Shown here: positions 16,967 through 25,834 of the stretch, one piece after another | How positions within the stretch are numbered: the first letter of the stretch is position 1 | Layout of the letters: each line of letters begins with the position of its first letter | Source of the DNA: Dinoroseobacter sp. | Lineage (GTDB): Bacteria; Pseudomonadota; Alphaproteobacteria; Rhodobacterales; Rhodobacteraceae | DNA length: 39,235 bases | Assembly: GCA_030066795.1 (NCBI GenBank) | Contig: JASJAW010000007.1 | Location: forward strand, 1 to 39,235 | Reading direction: 5' to 3' | Notes under the pieces: model-generated | Databases searched by the model: none | What the model saw: only the letters and a program-made list of their open reading frames with translations | Told to the model about the DNA's origin: nothing | Program-made: the position numbers and the translations under genes

Positions 16967-18208
16967 ATGGCTGGAATTCTGGACGGACTAAGGGTTGTCG
17001 AAGGCTCGGCATTTGTTGCGGTACCGCTGGCGGGGATGACACTGGCGCAAATGGGCGCGGATGTTATCCGCTTCGACCGCTTGCAAGGTGGGTTGGATGC
17101 TGGACGCTGGCCTTTGGCGCCTTCGGGGCAGAGCCTGTTCTGGGCAGGCCTGAACAAAGGCAAGCGCTCCATCGCTGTGGACATGAGCAACCCGGAAGGA
17201 CGCGAACTGATCACTCGGACGATTACAGCACCGGGTGAGGACGCGGGCGTGTTCCTGACCAACCTCCGTGTGCGTGGATGGATGGATTACGAAACCCTGC
17301 AAAAGTACCGAGAAGACCTGATCATGGTGACGTTGCTTGGCGACCGCCACGGACGCCCTCAGGTCGACTACACGGTCAATCCCGCCCTTGGCATTCCCGA
17401 CATAACGGGTCCCGAGGGTCATGATGCACCGGTCGCCAATGCGCTCCCGGCTTGGGACCTGATGGCGGGGCATATGTGCGTCTCTTCTGTTCTGGCTGCG
17501 GAGCGTCACAGGTTGCGCAAGGGCATCGGACAGGAAGTCACGTTGAGCCTTAAGGATGTCGCCGCAGCAACGCTGGGGCATCTAGGCATGATCGGGGATG
17601 CGGTCTTGAACGATGTGCAACGTTCGAAATCCGGCAATGCGCTCTACGGGGCGTATGGTCAGGACTTTCTGTGCGCAGACGGTCGCCGGATCATGGTGAT
17701 CGGCCTCACAGGGCGCCAGTGGTCAGGGCTAGTCAAAACCACAGACACTGAAGCTGAGATGACAGCGCTCGCCGCACGCACAGGACGGGACTTACGCGAA
17801 GAGGGCGTGCGCTGGGAACTACGCAAGGAGATCACAGCGATCCTTGCACCGTGGTTCGCCGCGCGCGCATCCACCGTAATCGGCCCAATGTTTGACCAAG
17901 CTAAGCTGACATGGTCCGAGTTCCGCACCGTGAAAGAGGCCGTCACGCAAGACCCCGACCTCAGCCCGGACAATCCGATCTTCAAGGAGCTGCTGCAGGA
18001 AGGGATAGGGAGTTTCCCTGTTCCGGGGCATGCGGCAAGCTTCTCGGAACTGCACCGCGAGCCTCCGCGCTCGGCACCGGTTCTGGGCGCCAACACGGAG
18101 GAAATTCTCAGCGAGGTAACAGGCCTCGACGACACCGAAATCGCGCGACTGTTTGATCAAGGCGTTGTCGCGAGCGGAGGGTCTCCGAAGCTTAAAAACG
18201 CTGCCTAA
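16967..18208 (+). CDS. mct: 2-methylfumaryl-CoA (mesaconyl-C1-CoA) isomerase-like family III CoA transferase
   Basis: CaiB/BaiF-type CoA transferase of 413 residues. The ATG at 16967 follows the hydratase stop by one base; a longer frame to 16892 overlaps the hydratase and is rejected. The probable catalytic aspartate is D164 in LPAWDLMAGHM. From memory the protein agrees closely over long blocks with Chloroflexus Mct, which moves CoA within mesaconyl-CoA from C1 to C4: GLRVVEGSAFVA, FWAGLNKGKRSIA, DYTVNPALG, GHLGMIGD. Together with the hydratase it would convert mesaconyl-C1-CoA to citramalyl-CoA. The lyase that splits citramalyl-CoA is not in the window. The ID is strong for the family, moderate for the exact reaction. 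Confidence 0.83.
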   Translation: MAGILDGLRVVEGSAFVAVPLAGMTLAQMGADVIRFDRLQGGLDAGRWPLAPSGQSLFWAGLNKGKRSIAVDMSNPEGRELITRTITAPGEDAGVFLTNLRVRGWMDYETLQKYREDLIMVTLLGDRHGRPQVDYTVNPALGIPDITGPEGHDAPVANALPAWDLMAGHMCVSSVLAAERHRLRKGIGQEVTLSLKDVAAATLGHLGMIGDAVLNDVQRSKSGNALYGAYGQDFLCADGRRIMVIGLTGRQWSGLVKTTDTEAEMTALAARTGRDLREEGVRWELRKEITAILAPWFAARASTVIGPMFDQAKLTWSEFRTVKEAVTQDPDLSPDNPIFKELLQEGIGSFPVPGHAASFSELHREPPRSAPVLGANTEEILSEVTGLDDTEIARLFDQGVVASGGSPKLKNAA

Positions 18209-18326
18209 AGGCGCTCTCCGGCGACCGATATGACCATGCGCAGCTTGTGATCAATACCGAGCAAGCCTCTCTGTGCGGACGCGAGCCTTATTCGCCAAGC
18301 CAATGTATTTCCGACTCAAAACGAAT

Positions 18327-19367
18327 TCAGGGCCTTTGGTCCTTCAATAGGTTTGTTCGATACTCTGTCTGCATGGCGATCATCCAGCCGGGGTATTCCG
18401 CAGGCATCTGGGTTAAGGCATCGAGCGCCGCGAGGTCATCCGACGACAAGGATATCTCAGCGGCGCCGATATTGTCTTCGAGTTGATCGACACGTTTCGC
18501 GCCGACGATGACACTACTGACAACGCGCTGGTGAAGCAGCCAAGCGATAGCAATTTGAGCAATCGTACAGCCCTTTTCTTTCGCTATGGTGCGCATTCCA
18601 TCGACTGCATCATGGGCGCGCGCCTTATCGATGGGAGGGAAATCGAAATTGACCCGCCGGCCCTCATCGGTTTTTCCGTCCCGATCGTACTTTCCGGTCA
18701 GGAACCCACCCGCAAGCGGGCTCCAGACCATCAGACCTATGTTCTCAGACTGCAGCGCCGGTATCACCTCGCGTTCCAGATCGCGGCCCGCCAATGTGTA
18801 GTAGGCTTGGAGCGAGATAATTGGTGCTAACTGGCGAGCATGCGAAATGCCGACCGCCTTGACGATCTGCCAAGCGGCCCAATTCGAAAGCCCGACGTAG
18901 CGCACATGTCCTTGCCGGACGAGCATGTCGAGAGCTTCCAGGGTTTCCTCAATCGGCGTTGCCGGATCAAAGCCATGGATCTGATAGAGATCGATATGGT
19001 CGAGCTGCAGCCTTCTAAGGCTGGCCTTCGCCTGATCGAGGATATGCCCACGCGACGCTCCCCTGGCATTGGGCCCTTCGCCCATTTGGCCGTGTACTTT
19101 CGTTGCAATAACAACTTGGTCTCGCATAATTCCGAGGTTCTTCAGGGATTGCCCAACAATTTCTTCGCTGCGACCACCGGCGTAAACGTTCGCTGTGTCG
19201 ATGAAGTTTATCCCGGCATCCAGCGCAGTCTTTACAAGTCCATCCGCCGCATCCTGCTGGAGTTGTCCTATCTGGCCCCACATGTCCTGCGATCCCCCGA
19301 AGGTCATCGTGCCAAGACAAAGCTCTGAAACGAAAAGGCCGCTTTGGCCGAGTTGACGGTACCGCAT
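18327..19367 (-). CDS. Aldo/keto reductase
   Basis: Cytoplasmic NADP-dependent oxidoreductase of 346 residues with a TIM-barrel fold. The start at 19367 opens on the conserved MRYRQLGQSGLFVSELCLGTMTFG; upstream residues to 19445 do not fit the family. The catalytic tetrad is visible: D and Y in DTANVYAGG, K in ATKVHG, H in YQIHGFD. The nucleotide-binding end is SSVIVGAKRVDQLEDNI. It converges with the CoA transferase gene and is not co-transcribed with it. The substrate is unknown. Confidence 0.88.
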   Translation of the reverse strand: MRYRQLGQSGLFVSELCLGTMTFGGSQDMWGQIGQLQQDAADGLVKTALDAGINFIDTANVYAGGRSEEIVGQSLKNLGIMRDQVVIATKVHGQMGEGPNARGASRGHILDQAKASLRRLQLDHIDLYQIHGFDPATPIEETLEALDMLVRQGHVRYVGLSNWAAWQIVKAVGISHARQLAPIISLQAYYTLAGRDLEREVIPALQSENIGLMVWSPLAGGFLTGKYDRDGKTDEGRRVNFDFPPIDKARAHDAVDGMRTIAKEKGCTIAQIAIAWLLHQRVVSSVIVGAKRVDQLEDNIGAAEISLSSDDLAALDALTQMPAEYPGWMIAMQTEYRTNLLKDQRP

Positions 19368-19903
19368 AAATCTAAAGCTCCCTCTAGCTGGAACTGAATA
19401 TCTGAAAACAGATAAAGCCTCGCAGACTGCCCGTTCACGGCGCAATATATTTCTGCGTTTACTTCTTGCAGTTCACACGACGTGTCTTCGAGGGAGAAAA
19501 TTCGCGATGTGTTCTGCAGTCCGACCAACTAATGGGAGATGCGACCGCCTGAAGCCCAGTGCTCGGCGCGCCGGCGCCGAATTCGGAACCGAAGGCATCC
19601 CCCCTGCCCTGTCGTGCACTCGGAGTTCGGCAGCGCCTTGCAACCCAAAAGATCTCGCAATCGAAATTGGGTTAACAGGAGGAAGAGACCGCGCTGGCCT
19701 GATAATGCCTGCTGCAGCGGATTCCAGACAACCGGTCCGACGTCCTTTTGTTGAAACGAGACTTAAATGCCGCTTTAAAATCGAAACAAAACCGAAAGCG
19801 CGAGCGTATAGTGTCTTGGAACACTACACTCAGAGCGTGATTTTAGGCGATGCTCCCAAGATACTGTAATGGAACAACCAAGTTTTTTTGTGGGTGAGTT
19901 ATT
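19368..19903. promoter_or_regulatory. Divergent region upstream of the secretion genes
   Basis: About 540 bases. A perfect dyad TAGTGT-CTTGGA-ACACTA lies at 19809-19826, about 78 bases before the secretion ATPase start, and could be an operator. An open frame at 19507-19869 was not accepted because its composition is not protein-like. Nothing else recognised. Confidence 0.4.
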
Positions 19904-21601
19904 TTGAGCGTGATTGAGCAGAAGCCAAACCTGTCTTCGAAAGTGGTATCCGCTTTCATCTTCAGCATCTTCGCGAACCTGTTGATGCTCACCGGGCCGC
20001 TATTCATGCTTCAGATCTATGATCGCGTGCTGGCATCCCGCTCAGAAGAAACGCTGGTTGTACTGTTTACTTTGGTCGCTGGACTTTTCGGGCTTCACGC
20101 CCTGCTGGAGTTTGCTCGCTCGCGCGTAATGGCGCGCGTCGGCGCCGCAGTCCAGTCCAACCTTGCCCCGGCGATCTATCGCGGCAGCGTGGAACGCGCC
20201 GCGCTGCGACGAAGTGGAATTCCTGGAACGATACAAGACCTTGACGCTGTGCGGTCTTTCCTGTCGTCCCCCGTTCTTTTGGCTTTCTTCGACCTGCCGT
20301 GGACTCCCATCTTTATTGCTGCAGTTTTCATTTTCCATCCAATGCTGGGGTGGCTCGCCGTAGCGGGAGGCGTTCTGCTGTTAATCGTGGCGATCATCAA
20401 CCAACTCCTGACCTACCGCACCACCAATAAAGCTGCTGCTCTTAATTCCGCTGCACAGGTGTTTGTCCGTCGCTCTGAGGATCGGAGTGAACTTATTTGG
20501 GCGCAAGGTATGCTTGACGCAACGACGGCCCGCTTCGCTCAAGCCCAAGATGAAGCGCTGCGCCAGACAACCTGGACCAGTGACTGGACCGGATCATTTT
20601 CGTCGTTTACGAAGTCGTTTCGCCTGTTCCTGCAGTCGGCCATGCTCGCCCTCGGCGCGTGGCTGGTTTTGCAGCAAGAGTTAACCGCCGGCGCAATGAT
20701 TGCTGCCTCTATTCTTTTGGGACGTGCGCTGGCTCCAGTCGATGTGTCGGTCGCCCAATGGCCCGCCTTTCAACGTGCACGGCGGGGATGGCGGGACGTC
20801 AAGACGCTGCTGAGAGAGGTTCCGGAGCGTGAAGAACCGACCCCGTTACCGGTTCCGACCCCGAACGTCTCTGTTTCCAACGTGACATTGGCTGTGCGCC
20901 TCGCAGATGCGCCGATTTTAAGCAGAGTGTCTTTCGACATCGCCGCAGGAGAAGCCATTGGTATTATTGGACGCAGCGGCTCAGGAAAAAGCTCCTTGGC
21001 CAAAGTCATCACGGGATTGATCCCGCCCACAGCCGGTGAAGTTCGGCTAGGTGGTGCGACCGTCGCGCAATATGGCTCCGCTACGCTGGGCAAATACATC
21101 GGGTACCTTCCGCAAGACGTGCATTTGTTTGAAGCAACCATTGCTGAGAACATTGCGCAGCTCTCGACCGAGCCCGATCCGGCGAAAATAGTGGCCGCAG
21201 CTAACAAAGCGCGCGTACATGATGTCATACTCTCGTTGCCCGATGGATACGACACGCGGATTGGACCAGAAGACACCCAGCTTTCGGGTGGTCAAAAACA
21301 ACGGTTGGCTCTGGCGCGCGCACTTTATAATGACCCGCTGCTTTTGATTCTGGATGAACCAAACTCAGCGCTCGATGCCGAAGGATCCGAGGCTTTAAAT
21401 GCAGCTGTGGCTGAGATGAAAGCAGCCGGGCGCAGCGTGATGATCATGACCCACCGCCCCACCGCAATTGCCTCATGTGACAAACTGTTGGTTCTAGAGG
21501 CCGGCAAAGTCGCAGCCTTTGGGCCAAGAGATGAAATAATTCGATCAATGATGGCCAACTCGGGACAGGTTCAACGCGCAGCTCAGAGAGGTTCGAAATG
21601 A
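19904..21601 (+). CDS. Type I secretion system permease/ATPase (PrtD/AprD type)
   Basis: Inner-membrane ABC exporter of 565 residues, with no N-terminal peptidase domain, so it would export proteins with a C-terminal signal. The membrane domain spans about residues 15-300. The ATPase domain has Walker A GRSGSGKSSLAK near residue 358, signature LSGGQKQR near 462 and Walker B LLILDEPNSALD near 480. The start is TTG at 19904, six bases after a GGTGAG; GTG at 19910 is an alternative, and an in-frame stop lies just upstream at 19895. It overlaps the adaptor gene by four bases. No RTX-type substrate gene is adjacent. Confidence 0.9.
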   Translation: MSVIEQKPNLSSKVVSAFIFSIFANLLMLTGPLFMLQIYDRVLASRSEETLVVLFTLVAGLFGLHALLEFARSRVMARVGAAVQSNLAPAIYRGSVERAALRRSGIPGTIQDLDAVRSFLSSPVLLAFFDLPWTPIFIAAVFIFHPMLGWLAVAGGVLLLIVAIINQLLTYRTTNKAAALNSAAQVFVRRSEDRSELIWAQGMLDATTARFAQAQDEALRQTTWTSDWTGSFSSFTKSFRLFLQSAMLALGAWLVLQQELTAGAMIAASILLGRALAPVDVSVAQWPAFQRARRGWRDVKTLLREVPEREEPTPLPVPTPNVSVSNVTLAVRLADAPILSRVSFDIAAGEAIGIIGRSGSGKSSLAKVITGLIPPTAGEVRLGGATVAQYGSATLGKYIGYLPQDVHLFEATIAENIAQLSTEPDPAKIVAAANKARVHDVILSLPDGYDTRIGPEDTQLSGGQKQRLALARALYNDPLLLILDEPNSALDAEGSEALNAAVAEMKAAGRSVMIMTHRPTAIASCDKLLVLEAGKVAAFGPRDEIIRSMMANSGQVQRAAQRGSK

Positions 21602-22896
21602 GTAAGCCTTTCTGGAGTTCGAAACTGCCTTTGACAGTGGGTTACGCGTCCATCGCGATGCTGTTGGGCGGCATTGGATACTGGTCAATCAAGACAAGCA
21701 TTGCCGGGGCCGTTATTGCGCCCGGTGTCATCGAGGTCGAAAACGAAACCCAAGTCGTTCAGCATCCCGATGGCGGTGTCGTGAATTCAATTAATGCCCG
21801 GAACGGTGATCTTGTGGCAGAAGGCGATGTTCTGATCGAACTTGATGGAACATTTCTGAGGTCAGAGCTTTCCGTTATTGAAGCACAATTGATGGAGAGT
21901 TTCGCACGCGAGGCGCGCTTGACGGCCGAACGCGACGAAGCTGAAGAGCTTGTGTTCTCAGATATTCCAGTTCTGGCTTCCGTTTCTGCCTCTACACGGG
22001 ACGGACAGCTTAATGGACAGTTGTTCCTGTTCGAAGCGCGGCTCAGCTCCCATCAGCGCGAGAAGGCACAAATTGCCGAACAACAACGACAGATCGGCCA
22101 ACAGATCGATGGTCTGCAAGCGCAACTGGATGGAGTTCAGAAGCAGCTGGATCTCATCAGATCTGAACTCGACAACGTCCAAGACCTGTTTGATCGTGGT
22201 TTGATACAGATTGCGCGTGTTCTTGAGCTGCAACGCACTGAGGCTGAGCAGTTGGGCGACGTTGGCCGCTTGACGGCTGCGATCGCTGAAGCGCGCACAC
22301 GGATATCTGCTCTGGAAATTGAAGTGCTACGGCTCGAAGACGCGCGTCGTGAAGAAGCAATCTCGGAATTGCGAGACCTGAACATAAGCTCAAACGAGCT
22401 GAAAGAGCGGCGCAGAGCTTTGCAGGAAAAACTGGGGCGCTTGCAAATCGTAGCTCCGGTCTCAGGCACCGTATTTAATTCGCAGGTTGCTGCCCAGCGG
22501 TCAGTGGTGCGCCCCGCGGAACCGGTCCTTTTTTTGGTTCCGGCAGATCAGCCGCTGCGCGTCGCGGCAAAGATTGATCCGGTTGATGTCGACCAGATTT
22601 ACTACGGTCAGGACGTGACAATGGTGTTTTCGTCCTTCAATCGCAGGACCACGCCGGAAGCCAAGGGAGCGATAGATCTCGTTGGAGCGGATGTCCTGAC
22701 AGATGAACGCACCGGCATTCCGTACTACGAAGCTTCTATCTCTATTGATGAGGCATCGATGGATGATCTGGGTGACCTTGCTCTCCTACCCGGCATGCCT
22801 GTCGAGACCTTCATTAAGACGGATGACAGGACGCCCCTGAGTTATCTGGTTCAACCGTTGACAGTCTATTTCTCAAGAGCCTTGCGCGAGGAATAG
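21598..22896 (+). CDS. HlyD-family type I secretion periplasmic adaptor
   Basis: Membrane fusion protein of 432 residues that bridges the exporter to a TolC-type outer-membrane channel. A single membrane anchor lies at about residues 12-32. The first lipoyl-like half follows (GVIEVENETQVVQHPDGGVV), then a long coiled coil at about 90-285 rich in Gln, Glu and Leu, and the second half with VAPVSGTVFNSQVAAQRSVV. The C-terminal segment GMPVETFIKTDDRTPLSYLV is typical of the family. It is co-translated with the ATPase gene. No TolC gene is in the window. Confidence 0.9.
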   Translation: MSKPFWSSKLPLTVGYASIAMLLGGIGYWSIKTSIAGAVIAPGVIEVENETQVVQHPDGGVVNSINARNGDLVAEGDVLIELDGTFLRSELSVIEAQLMESFAREARLTAERDEAEELVFSDIPVLASVSASTRDGQLNGQLFLFEARLSSHQREKAQIAEQQRQIGQQIDGLQAQLDGVQKQLDLIRSELDNVQDLFDRGLIQIARVLELQRTEAEQLGDVGRLTAAIAEARTRISALEIEVLRLEDARREEAISELRDLNISSNELKERRRALQEKLGRLQIVAPVSGTVFNSQVAAQRSVVRPAEPVLFLVPADQPLRVAAKIDPVDVDQIYYGQDVTMVFSSFNRRTTPEAKGAIDLVGADVLTDERTGIPYYEASISIDEASMDDLGDLALLPGMPVETFIKTDDRTPLSYLVQPLTVYFSRALREE

Positions 22897-23364
22897 ACGC
22901 CCATCCCAAAACAGAGAAAGTCCGCACAGATCTGGTGAGCGCTTTATTTGTGATCGAGTAATAAAACCGATTTCTCGGTCGCGGTCGACACGCCGGCATT
23001 CATCGCAACCTCAAGAAAAAAGCTATGGCACTTAACACGTCGAACGAGACAAGCAATGTGCCCATTCTTCGGACAAAGCAGCTACTAGATCTACTGACGT
23101 GTATCCAGCACAGACCAATTTGGTACAGTTGCAGGGCGGCACTCTGCAGGCAAGCAAACCGGTTTGAAACCTGAAAGGAGGCCGGCATAGTTGCGGTTTC
23201 TATTCCACCAACACACCAAACCAGAGAGCCGGAGCGCCCCCGCCGTTTTCCCCCACACCCCTGCACAGAGATCGCCATTGACGAGGATGAGCGAACGAGT
23301 ATGGGCGCTAGCAAGCAGTCAGCCGAGCAGTGTTCTTAATACAAACGTATCTGCCAGCCACTTT
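22897..23364. other. Intergenic region between convergent secretion and hydrogenase genes
   Basis: About 470 bases. It holds a possible minus-strand terminator (22960-22979) and a perfect 12-bp palindrome CAAACCGGTTTG (23155-23166). A 50-codon frame starting at ATG 23025 (+) was seen but has no support beyond being open. Confidence 0.4.
22960..22979 (-). terminator. Weak Rho-independent terminator on the minus strand
   Basis: On the minus strand the order is ACCGA, GAAA tetraloop, TCGGT, then TTTTAT. The stem is only 5 bp, and it lies about 390 bases beyond hoxW, so it may serve the hydrogenase transcript. Confidence 0.35.
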
Positions 23365-23817
23365 CTAAACCTTGGGCATAGGACTCAGTCTTGAAAACCA
23401 CCCTAATAAAAACGCCTCCGCCGCTCCAAGATGCGCTATTGCGGGATCGCTCATACCTTCCTTAACTTCGCCGAACTCGCACCCTGAAATGGCGAGCGCG
23501 AAGCCTCTCGCCGAGGAGCCAAATAGTTCTTCCGCCAAGGCCAGTACAGACTGAGGCGACACGTTGTGGCTGTCGAGATCCCCCGGCGAAGTGCTGGAGA
23601 TCTCGGTAAAGGTGAATGGCTCCTGTGACGCCATACAAGCATCAGCAAATACAACAATGTCGGCCTTTGCGACATCGAGCGCGTGCTCGACGGTAAGCTG
23701 GAAAGCGATCTTTACTTCAAGGTCAGAAAGAGAGCGCTTTTCGATCCGCTGAGCAAGCGCGGGGCCCAGGCCGTCGTCCCCTCGGCCAGGATTGCCGTAC
23801 CCAATCAGGAGGACCAA
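23365..23817 (-). CDS. hoxW: [NiFe]-hydrogenase maturation protease
   Basis: Cytoplasmic endopeptidase of 150 residues that removes the C-terminal extension of the large subunit after nickel insertion. HybD-type features are present: GYGNPGRGDDGLGP at residues 6-19 with the first acidic metal ligand, VVFADACM in the middle, and DSHNVSP supplying a histidine ligand. The start is TTG at 23817, inside the last codons of hoxH (13-base overlap), so translation is probably coupled. It is last in the hydrogenase operon, and its target HoxH carries an extension of about 29 residues. Confidence in function is high from context. Confidence 0.9.
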   Translation of the reverse strand: MVLLIGYGNPGRGDDGLGPALAQRIEKRSLSDLEVKIAFQLTVEHALDVAKADIVVFADACMASQEPFTFTEISSTSPGDLDSHNVSPQSVLALAEELFGSSARGFALAISGCEFGEVKEGMSDPAIAHLGAAEAFLLGWFSRLSPMPKV

Positions 23818-25256
23818 CTGTCGCGGGTCCGTTGATCGAGAACGGTGCCCTCAGCATCGATCAGAGAAACCTGCAGGGGCATCTTTCCCAGCGCGTGAGT
23901 GGCACAGGATAGGCAGGGGTCGTAGGCGCGTATCGCCACCTCGACATGGTTCAGCATGCCTTCAGTGATTTCGGCCTGACCCGAAATATAACGCTCGGCC
24001 ACGTCCTTGACGGCTCGGTTCAGGCCCTCGTTGTTGTGCGTCGTCGACACGATCAGGTTGCAATAGGTCACCTGGTCATTCTCATCGACCTCGTAATGGT
24101 GGATCAGATTGCCGCGCGGGGCCTCGATCACACCGATCCCTTCACGGCGGCGCTCGCCCGTTGTGACAAGGTCGCTTCCCTGCAGGTCGGGATCGTGCAG
24201 AAGCTCGCGCATTTTTTCGACGCAGTGCACCACTTCGATCATACGCGCCCAATGGTTTGCGAGAACAGCGTGCTGGGGAAGATGGTGGTTGGTTTCCATC
24301 AACGCATCGCGGGCCGCATTGGCCTTTGGCGTGTCAATCAGGTCAGCGGTATTCATCCTTGCCAGAGGGCCGACGCGATACCAGCCGTCCGCGGCGCCGA
24401 GCGTCTCGATGTACGGGAATTTCATGTAGGACCAAGACCGGACATCCTCGACCAGCTGCTCGTGGTAGCGGCGGCAATCAAGGCCGTCGAAGATGACCTG
24501 ACCGTCCGAAGCGATCGCCCTGAGCCCCCCGTGGTAAAGGTCGAGCGCGTCATCGCCCGCCCGAACAAGAGACAGGTAGTGCGAAGGGAAAGCCGCAAAG
24601 CGCGAGACCGTTTCGATATTGTCGAGCGTGTAGCCTTTTGCCAGCGCGAGCGCGTCCATTGCCCAGTCTTCCATCTCGTCTATCCGGGCCAGGAATGCGT
24701 CTCGGGTCTCGATGGGAAGGTTGCGGTTGATGCCACCGGGGATCGCGCCGGTTCCGTGTATTTTCTTTCCAGCGGTCGCTTCGATGATGTCCTGGCCGAA
24801 CTTTCGCATCAGAATTGCACGGCGCCCGAGTTCTGGTTGTTCACGGATTAGTTCAAAGACGTTGCGACGCCCGGCCGGCGCGCCGAACCCGAACAACAGA
24901 TCGGGAGCCGCAAGATGAAAGAAATGCAGAACATGGCTTTGCATCACCTGTCCGTAATGCATCAACCGGCGCATTTTTTCCGCAGTGGGCGGGATTTCGT
25001 CGGCTCCCACGATCATGTCCATCGCTTTTGCGGCGGCAAGATGATGGCTGACCGGACAGATCCCGCACAGGCGCTGCACGATCACCGGGACTTCCCACAA
25101 AAGCCGTCCGCGAATGAAGCGCTCGAAGCCGCGGAACTCGACGATGTGCAGTCGCGCCTCATCGACCAGGCCCTCGGCATCCAGATGTATCGTAACCTTG
25201 CCATGCCCCTCGACACGGGTGACTGGCGAAATCTCGATCAGTCGCGGTTCAGACAT
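23805..25256 (-). CDS. hoxH: NAD-reducing [NiFe]-hydrogenase large subunit
   Basis: Catalytic subunit of 483 residues holding the NiFe(CN)2CO site of a cytoplasmic bidirectional hydrogenase. Nickel ligands are C64 and C67 in RLCGICPVSH and C448 and C451 in DPCLSCATH. The chain continues 29 residues after H454, the extension to be cut by the protease of the next gene. RVEGHG is near the N-terminus. A GGAGG site lies just before the ATG, and the preceding gene ends eight bases upstream. The full set of active-site residues suggests a working enzyme. It belongs to group 3d, as shown by the HoxFUY partners. Confidence 0.95.
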   Translation of the reverse strand: MSEPRLIEISPVTRVEGHGKVTIHLDAEGLVDEARLHIVEFRGFERFIRGRLLWEVPVIVQRLCGICPVSHHLAAAKAMDMIVGADEIPPTAEKMRRLMHYGQVMQSHVLHFFHLAAPDLLFGFGAPAGRRNVFELIREQPELGRRAILMRKFGQDIIEATAGKKIHGTGAIPGGINRNLPIETRDAFLARIDEMEDWAMDALALAKGYTLDNIETVSRFAAFPSHYLSLVRAGDDALDLYHGGLRAIASDGQVIFDGLDCRRYHEQLVEDVRSWSYMKFPYIETLGAADGWYRVGPLARMNTADLIDTPKANAARDALMETNHHLPQHAVLANHWARMIEVVHCVEKMRELLHDPDLQGSDLVTTGERRREGIGVIEAPRGNLIHHYEVDENDQVTYCNLIVSTTHNNEGLNRAVKDVAERYISGQAEITEGMLNHVEVAIRAYDPCLSCATHALGKMPLQVSLIDAEGTVLDQRTRDSWSS

Positions 25257-25264
25257 CGTCCCTC

Positions 25265-25834
25265 CTAGTCGAATTTGATGCGTTCGGTTTCAAACCCGCG
25301 GAAACGGCCATCCAAAAGCTTGATAAGTGTGTCGTAGATCAGCGCGCCCTCGGGCGCACAGCCGGGGATATTATAGTCGATCTCGACAACATCGGCGCAG
25401 GGATACACCTCGTCTAGTAGAAGCGGCAGCGCTGGATCATTCGGGATGTTGTGGGTCGTATTGCGGATGTAGCGACCATTGATGAACGCCTCTTCAAGGC
25501 ATTCCCGGAGCGGTTCGTCTGAATGCATGATCGCATTGCGCATCGCAGGCAGGCCTCCCATAATCGCACATTGCCCGACAGCGATCAGGACGTCGCAATT
25601 CCTGCGGAAGTCCTGCAACACATGCACGTTTTCCTCGTTGCAGCAGCCGCCTTCGACGATCCCGATATCGCAGCGCTGCGTGAAACGCTTCTTGTCGGTC
25701 AGAGGTGAGCGGTCGATTTCCACCCGCGCCATCAGATCGGGAAGGCGTTCGTCCATATCGAGAAAGGCCATGTGACAACCGAAACAGCCGGCAAGGGAGG
25801 CGGTGGCGACACGCGCCTTTGGCAGCTCATTCAT
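25265..25834 (-). CDS. hoxY: NAD-reducing hydrogenase small subunit
   Basis: Small electron-transfer subunit of 189 residues with one proximal [4Fe-4S] cluster. Cysteine ligands fit GCFGCH (C17, C20), the GGCC region, GQC and PGCAP. It is short, with no signal peptide and no distal-cluster domain, as expected for the soluble NAD-coupled type. The start at 25834 is preferred over 25888: the ATG overlaps the hoxU stop by eight bases, and the protein opens on KARVATASLAGCFGC. It passes electrons between HoxH and HoxU. Confidence 0.93.
   Translation of the reverse strand: MNELPKARVATASLAGCFGCHMAFLDMDERLPDLMARVEIDRSPLTDKKRFTQRCDIGIVEGGCCNEENVHVLQDFRRNCDVLIAVGQCAIMGGLPAMRNAIMHSDEPLRECLEEAFINGRYIRNTTHNIPNDPALPLLLDEVYPCADVVEIDYNIPGCAPEGALIYDTLIKLLDGRFRGFETERIKFD

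Noticed and set aside
23946..24851. Plus-strand frame of 301 codons
   Set aside because: Antisense to hoxH, which carries all nickel ligands; no ribosome-binding site or family resemblance.
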